Of a DNA stretch of 17,950 nt, positions 14,507-17,950 are shown one piece after another. The stretch's first letter is position 1. Each line of letters starts with the position of its first letter. The position numbers and the translations under genes are program-made. The notes beneath the pieces are model-generated. The model did not search any database, was not told the DNA's origin, and worked only from the letters and a program-made list of their open reading frames with translations. The DNA comes from CAZSPL01 sp964608735 (GTDB lineage: Bacteria; JAJVIF01; JAPKYR01; CAZSPL01). The DNA is taken from positions 1 through 17,950 of the forward strand of contig CAZSPL010000056.1 in NCBI GenBank assembly GCA_964608735.1, read 5' to 3'.

Positions 14507-14634
14507 CTGGTGCCACGGGCACGCGAGTCTTCGAGCTTGCCCGTGTCTTATCTTCGAGTTCCACGCGGTGTCCCCTCCCTTCCGCCTTCGCTCCGCTACG
14601 TCGGACAAGTACGGTCGGGGCTCGGGTTTTTCTT
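14507..14634. repeat. Dispersed palindromic repeat, family A (long copy)
   Basis: The copy starts CTGGTGCCACGGGC and ends GGGGCTCGGGTTTTTCTT. Its first part matches 2144-2108 read on the minus strand, and its middle matches 12072-12025 read on the minus strand. The segment from about 14579 to 14610 (CCTTCCGCCTTCG to GTCGGACAAGT) is repeated with two or three changes at about 14650-14682, as a partial tandem copy. Confidence 0.75.
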
Positions 14635-14717
14635 AGCCCGCTGCCCCTGCCTTCCGCCTTCGTTACGCTACGTCGGACAAGTGCCGCCGCGGTTCGGTTC
14701 ATTTATCGATATAGTGT

Positions 14718-14888
14718 CCGGGTGGCACCCCTTTACCGCGCTTACGGCATGTGCTCGCCATCCCATCAGAGGATATTGCGCGGGAAAGGGGTGGCTCATC
14801 TTACTACCGACAATGCCACCCCTTTAACCGCCGCGGGTCTATGCTCGATAAGTAGATACATGTCGGCGGTTAAAAGGGTGCCACCCGG
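14718..14888. repeat. Back-to-back double hairpin element bounded by CCGGGTGGCACCC
   Basis: The outer ends CCGGGTGGCACCC (14718-14730) and GGGTGCCACCCGG (14876-14888) are perfect 13-base inverted repeats. The inner arms AAAGGGGTGGC (14785-14795) and GCCACCCCTTT (14815-14825) are perfect 11-base inverted repeats. Each outer arm also pairs with its own neighbouring inner arm over about 18-20 bases, making hairpins at about 14723-14795 and 14815-14886. This resembles paired REP-type elements. Confidence 0.75.
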
Positions 14889-14911
14889 AATTTGGTTCTA
14901 AAGTGGCTTGA

Positions 14912-14943
14912 TAAAAACAGTCCCGCGAATGATTTCGCGGGAC
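14912..14943 (-). terminator. Rho-independent terminator of the beta-helix lipoprotein gene
   Basis: A perfect 10-bp stem (GTCCCGCGAA 14920-14929, TTCGCGGGAC 14934-14943) with a 4-base loop. On the minus strand it is followed by TG and five T. Confidence 0.85.
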
Positions 14944-14991
14944 TTATCTTCAATTCTTTCCTTACGCTACTTCCCTTGCGCGAAGTTTGAT

Positions 14992-15017
14992 GTTTCGGGA
15001 CACCCTTGTCCCGAAAC
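14992..15017 (-). other. Perfect 11-bp hairpin two bases after the beta-helix lipoprotein stop
   Basis: GTTTCGGGACA (14992-15002) and TGTCCCGAAAC (15007-15017) pair around a 4-base loop. There is no T-tract, so it is more likely a 3'-end-protecting stem or a repeat than a terminator; the true terminator is about 50 bases further on. Confidence 0.6.
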
Positions 15018-15019
15018 CA

Positions 15020-17470
15020 CTACTCCTGGCTTGGCGGAAGCCAATCCCCATCCGGTCCACCGAACGCTCCCATCTCCGACCCGTCGTCGCTCACGAGCGT
15101 CGAATTCGTCACGTGATACCAGTTGTCCCCCGGCGTCATGTCATACATCGGGTCCTGATTGTCGTAAAGTTCATATGACCCGACGCCCTTGGTTATATAA
15201 TTCGTGAATCCAGTCACCGTCACGCTCGGTCCCGGAGTGCCGTAGTTGTAGCAGCAGGAATATGTCATGCTCACATGGTCGCCGGGGCCGTCCGACCAGA
15301 ATCCGCGATGCCAGTTCACCTGCGGTACGGTGGTAAGGTCGTGCCAGTTCGAGCAGATGCTGTTCTTCATCACCCACGAAGCGTCCATCCTGAGGCCGTA
15401 TGTCGCGGAGCCCTGGGCGTTGACCGTGGGGTCGCCGCCGGTTACGGACAGGTCGTCGAATGTGTTGTTCGCGAACGTGAAATTCAGCGTGTTGCCCGGA
15501 TAAGTGCTCGACCAGTAGATGAGATGCGCGTGGTTCTTGGTGTACTCGGTCGGGCTTCCCACCGGGTCGGCATCGGAGAAATCGTTGAAGTCGTATACGA
15601 GGTTGTTCGCGAATGTCGAGTTGTGGCAGTCGAACATGGCGAGCATGTAGGTTATCGTCCAGGCGTATGTAGTCGAATCCCCCTCGTCGTCGTATCCGAA
15701 ATCGTGGAATTCATTGTATGTGACGGTATACCCGGGGCAACTGCTGAAGTTGACGAGGTAGAGCGTATGCCCGGGCCACGGTGTCGCGCCCGGACCGGTG
15801 CTGTCATTCTTGTTCCTTATGCCGACGAACTCGTTGTGTTCGAGGGTGAAATTGTTGCAGTTGGTTATCGATAGGATACTCGTGGTACGCCCGCGCGCGT
15901 AGCCGGTTATCCTGCAGTCCTTCAGCGTGAAGTTATCGGAATTCACGATCATGATGCAGTCTGACTCGGTATTGTTGAACGGGAGGGCGATGATAATCTC
16001 GAAGCCTTCGATCAACACGTTATCGACATCGCCGCACAACTGGTACTCCGAGTTCGAATCGATCATCGGCTTGCCCGGCCCCCCGTTCCACGAATACCCA
16101 TGCACCAGGGCGTAGTTGTACATCTTGAAATACGGATATCTCGACACGCCGTCGTCGTAGGGGTCGACATATATATCGTAAATATCCTCGAACGGCGCAT
16201 GGCCGACCGCCGTGATGCCTTCCATGATGTTGTCGAACGGATGCTCCATGCTCCCGTCCTCGAGCGGGTCACCGGCGTTGTCACCGTCGACGAATACTCC
16301 CACCAGCGGCGGATTCGGATTCTCATCGGCAACATCCGCCGACGATGTGAAATACACCGCCTGGGGAATTCCGGGAAGCATCCCGCCATAGCCCGATTTG
16401 TCGCACTCCACAGTGATGAACAGGTCGATCGAATCCGGCAGCGGGGTCGCATCGGTGATGTCTATCTCATACGTCGAATACCCCTCGCCGCCGCCCACGG
16501 GAGCGCCGGATGACGCTGTATCGAAATTGCCCGCCGATTCGATCCTCACCGTCTGTAATGCTGCATCGAAATGCGAGTATACATCGACCGATAACCCGAG
16601 CTCGCCCCCCGACGCGCTGCCGTCGTTCCAGAGCGTGTTGGTCGTCTCGGTGATATCGATACGCCACGCTTCGGGACGATTGGCATCGGGCGCGAAATCA
16701 TCCGGGGCTTCATACGGCGGCGCGCCTTCGGGGAATTTCCAGTTGGCATCGACCGCGTAATTGAAAACGAGCCCGGCATCCATTTTTATGATGAACCGCC
16801 TGACATTCTTCTGTCCCGCGGAGAAAATTCCCCTCGCGCCGGGATCGGCTTCATCGATATCGTCATTCGCATCGAGGTCGTCGGTGTAATATTTGTAGCC
16901 GTTGAGCGTGCAGTTGAAATCTCCCATCGAATATGGCGTGCCGAGAAGTCCGTCGTTGTATGAAAACATCGTGCCTTCATTCACCGGGAACTCCGCCGGA
17001 TTCCACCAGCGCGTATAGCCGTCGGGATTCATCAGCCGCGTATCACCGTCGCCCGCCATCACGAGGGCAGCGTCATCGAAGCCGCTTACCGAGCCGCTCG
17101 CGATGAAAATGCCGCACACATCGAACCCGGTGAATTCGGTCAGCCCGAGGAACGGGTGTCTCAGCCCGATGTCGGCGGTTACCTGGTCGCCGTTGAATTC
17201 GAGATAATCGAGCGACAGGTTCACCAGCGCCGGGGGTTCGAGGAACGGAAGCGCGTTCAGATGCATCGCGGCCGCGCGCATCGGGGTTATATCGAGCCGG
17301 GCATCCTCCGGCACTATCCTGAATTGATAAAGCCCGAGGAGCTGATGAGAGCCGCCCATTGAAGCCCTGTCCCCGGGTAGCACCGGGGATACCGGATTTG
17401 GCGCGGACACCGATGAGCATCCTGTGGCGAGGATTCCCAAAATTATCGAGACTATCAGAATGTAGCGCAT
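15020..17470 (-). CDS. Surface lipoprotein with shared N-terminal module and right-handed parallel beta-helix
   Basis: The start at 17470 has GGAGGG close upstream and begins a signal peptide ending in lipobox ATGC (Cys18); the 45 codons of open frame further upstream look non-coding. The 816-residue product has the shared module at about 43-272 ('HQLLGLYQFRI', 'LDITPMRAAAMHLN', 'LRHPFLGLTEFTGFDVCGIF', 'NPDGYTRWWNPAEFP', 'FNYAVDANWKFP'), an Ig-like segment to about 378, then a DUF1565-like opening 'DGSMEHPFDNIMEGI' (405-419) and a long Asn/Thr/Asp-rich solenoid with rungs such as 'SDNFTLKDCRITGY', 'CNNFTLEHNEFVGI' and 'CHNSTFANNLVYDF'. Such helices bind or cut polysaccharides, or act as passive surface scaffolds; no catalytic set is identifiable. 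Unlike its relatives it lacks the CxxC in the module. A terminator follows; it is divergent from the gene at 17827. Confidence 0.88.
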   Translation of the reverse strand: MRYILIVSIILGILATGCSSVSAPNPVSPVLPGDRASMGGSHQLLGLYQFRIVPEDARLDITPMRAAAMHLNALPFLEPPALVNLSLDYLEFNGDQVTADIGLRHPFLGLTEFTGFDVCGIFIASGSVSGFDDAALVMAGDGDTRLMNPDGYTRWWNPAEFPVNEGTMFSYNDGLLGTPYSMGDFNCTLNGYKYYTDDLDANDDIDEADPGARGIFSAGQKNVRRFIIKMDAGLVFNYAVDANWKFPEGAPPYEAPDDFAPDANRPEAWRIDITETTNTLWNDGSASGGELGLSVDVYSHFDAALQTVRIESAGNFDTASSGAPVGGGEGYSTYEIDITDATPLPDSIDLFITVECDKSGYGGMLPGIPQAVYFTSSADVADENPNPPLVGVFVDGDNAGDPLEDGSMEHPFDNIMEGITAVGHAPFEDIYDIYVDPYDDGVSRYPYFKMYNYALVHGYSWNGGPGKPMIDSNSEYQLCGDVDNVLIEGFEIIIALPFNNTESDCIMIVNSDNFTLKDCRITGYARGRTTSILSITNCNNFTLEHNEFVGIRNKNDSTGPGATPWPGHTLYLVNFSSCPGYTVTYNEFHDFGYDDEGDSTTYAWTITYMLAMFDCHNSTFANNLVYDFNDFSDADPVGSPTEYTKNHAHLIYWSSTYPGNTLNFTFANNTFDDLSVTGGDPTVNAQGSATYGLRMDASWVMKNSICSNWHDLTTVPQVNWHRGFWSDGPGDHVSMTYSCCYNYGTPGPSVTVTGFTNYITKGVGSYELYDNQDPMYDMTPGDNWYHVTNSTLVSDDGSEMGAFGGPDGDWLPPSQE

Positions 17471-17611
17471 TGTTACCCTCCAGCCGCAAAGAATGCCGGA
17501 AGCATTACGCCTCGGCCCGATAAGTTTGATGCGGTTTGAGGAGTGAAAAATTTTAATGTGGGAACTATGCCGAGTATGTCCGCGTTGAAATGTACAAATA
17601 CTCATTGTTAA

Positions 17612-17648
17612 ACGTGATACTGGCGCTATTAGCTATACGTGACACTGG
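17612..17648. repeat. Direct repeat ACGTGAYACTGG, two copies 25 bases apart
   Basis: ACGTGATACTGG (17612-17623) and ACGTGACACTGG (17637-17648) differ at one base and lie midway between divergent lipoprotein genes, where an activator or repressor could bind. Confidence 0.45.
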
Positions 17649-17734
17649 GCTTGAATGATATTTTGGGTGCACTGTTTGCCGCCCCCCCGACCGAGTCCCT
17701 ATACCAGATAAAATATAATTCTTCATGACAGCTC

Positions 17735-17763
17735 TTGACAGCCTTTCGTCTTCATGGTATCAA
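17735..17763 (+). promoter_or_regulatory. Sigma-70-type promoter for the right-edge lipoprotein
   Basis: TTGACA (17735-17740), 17-base spacer, TATCAA (17758-17763). Transcription would begin near 17770, leaving about 57 bases of leader that end in AGGAGA (17814-17819). Confidence 0.6.
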
Positions 17764-17826
17764 ACAGCCATAGGGATTCATTAAGGGGGGCAGTTCCCTA
17801 AATAGATTGGCGTAGGAGACCATGAG

Positions 17827-17950
17827 ATGAACCACCGTACCGTAAGAGCGCTTTGCGTCGGTGTCTTTGCGTGCGCGCTGGTTGTTTTTGCGGGTTCGTG
17901 CAGTCATTCAAATCCGGTGGGTCCGGACAGCCAAATCCCCCCCCCCCCGG
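17827..17950 (+). CDS. Start of a lipoprotein gene, truncated by the window end
   Basis: ATG 17827 has AGGAGA (17814-17819) seven bases upstream and a promoter at 17735-17763. The 41 visible residues are a basic start (MNHRTVRALC), a hydrophobic core and a lipobox-like AGSC (Cys25), followed by 'SHSNPVGPDSQIPPPP'. The 'NPVxP' after the cysteine resembles 'NPVSP' in the beta-helix lipoprotein on the other side of the divergent region, so it may be another member of the same family, but the module itself is not in view. The last 14 bases are a run of 12 C plus GG, which encodes the proline stretch and could slip. An ATG at 17822 is closed by a stop after two codons. Confidence 0.75.
   Translation, partial: MNHRTVRALCVGVFACALVVFAGSCSHSNPVGPDSQIPPPP

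Larger units (their letters stand above)
14338..15019. other. Intergenic region rich in promoters, repeats and hairpins, no gene
   Basis: These 682 bases hold, in order, a 7-bp inverted repeat (14338-14353), the PKD lipoprotein promoter, a family A repeat copy with a partial tandem duplicate, a double hairpin element (14718-14888) and the terminator and hairpin of the next minus-strand gene. Open frames through the repeats translate to low-complexity Arg/Ser/Pro-rich sequence and are not genes. Confidence 0.7.
17471..17826. other. Divergent intergenic region between two lipoprotein genes
   Basis: These 356 bases have no gene. They contain the ribosome binding site of the beta-helix lipoprotein, a 12-base direct repeat pair (17612-17648), a C7 run near 17682, the promoter at 17735-17763 for the rightward gene and a G6 run near 17785. 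I see no convincing -35/-10 pair for the leftward gene. Confidence 0.6.

Noticed and set aside
14615..14634. GGGGCTCGGG plus T-tract as a terminator
   Set aside because: The complementary CCCGAGCC arm is missing in this copy, so no stem forms there, unlike at 12136-12161.
14510..14827. A 105-codon frame across the repeats, and similar small frames at 11810-12172
   Set aside because: They are translations of the dispersed palindromic repeats, Arg/Ser/Pro-rich, without ribosome binding sites.
14992..15017. Hairpin after the beta-helix gene as its terminator
   Set aside because: It lacks a T-tract on the minus strand; the hairpin at 14920-14943 has one.
17471..17605. Upstream extension of the beta-helix lipoprotein to 17605
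   Set aside because: GGAGGG right before 17470 and the signal peptide that starts there decide the start; the extension is not protein-like.

Overview
The window looks like a scaffold piece from the genome of an uncultured, diderm (Gram-negative-type) bacterium. A run of exactly 100 N at 6877-6976 inside a tandem repeat is an assembly gap, several genes encode lipoproteins with signal peptides and lipoboxes, base composition is moderately GC-rich, and intergenic spaces are full of palindromic repeats. I cannot name the phylum from the sequence. There are no rRNA or tRNA genes, CRISPR array, phage genes or transposase.

Layout. (1) 1-717: 3' end of a secreted-protein gene and its terminator. 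(2) 867-3217: an aminotransferase and a phosphoglycerate dehydrogenase, which together can make phosphoserine, with a strong promoter and a terminator. (3) 3308-3988: an unrecognised multi-span membrane protein. (4) 4193-6460, minus strand: a lipoprotein ending in a seven-blade SBBP propeller. (5) 6461-7218: a long leader plus a repeat array containing the gap. (6) 7219-10307, minus strand: operon of ABC ATPase, ABC-2 permease and endonuclease III. (7) 10495-11892: a GT87/DUF2029-type membrane glycosyltransferase. (8) 12184-14337, minus strand: a lipoprotein with a PKD domain. (9) 14338-15019: promoter, several palindromic repeats and a terminator. (10) 15020-17470, minus strand: a lipoprotein with a parallel beta-helix. 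(11) 17827 to the end: start of another lipoprotein, divergent from the previous one, broken off just after a C12 run.

The main theme is a paralogous surface-lipoprotein family. The three complete lipoproteins share an N-terminal module of about 160-230 residues followed by an Ig-like segment; the truncated protein at the left edge carries the end of the same module, and the one at the right edge may belong too. Each complete member carries a different C-terminal domain (propeller, PKD plus unknown, beta-helix). This looks like one common surface scaffold with exchangeable C-terminal domains, and it is the best candidate here for something undescribed.

The second theme is intergenic repeats: at least three related or parallel families of small palindromic elements (GTGGCAC/GTGCCAC-bounded, GGACAG/CTGTCC-bounded, and a CGGCAT...ATGCCG mini-hairpin), some of which appear to supply terminators or lie against promoters.
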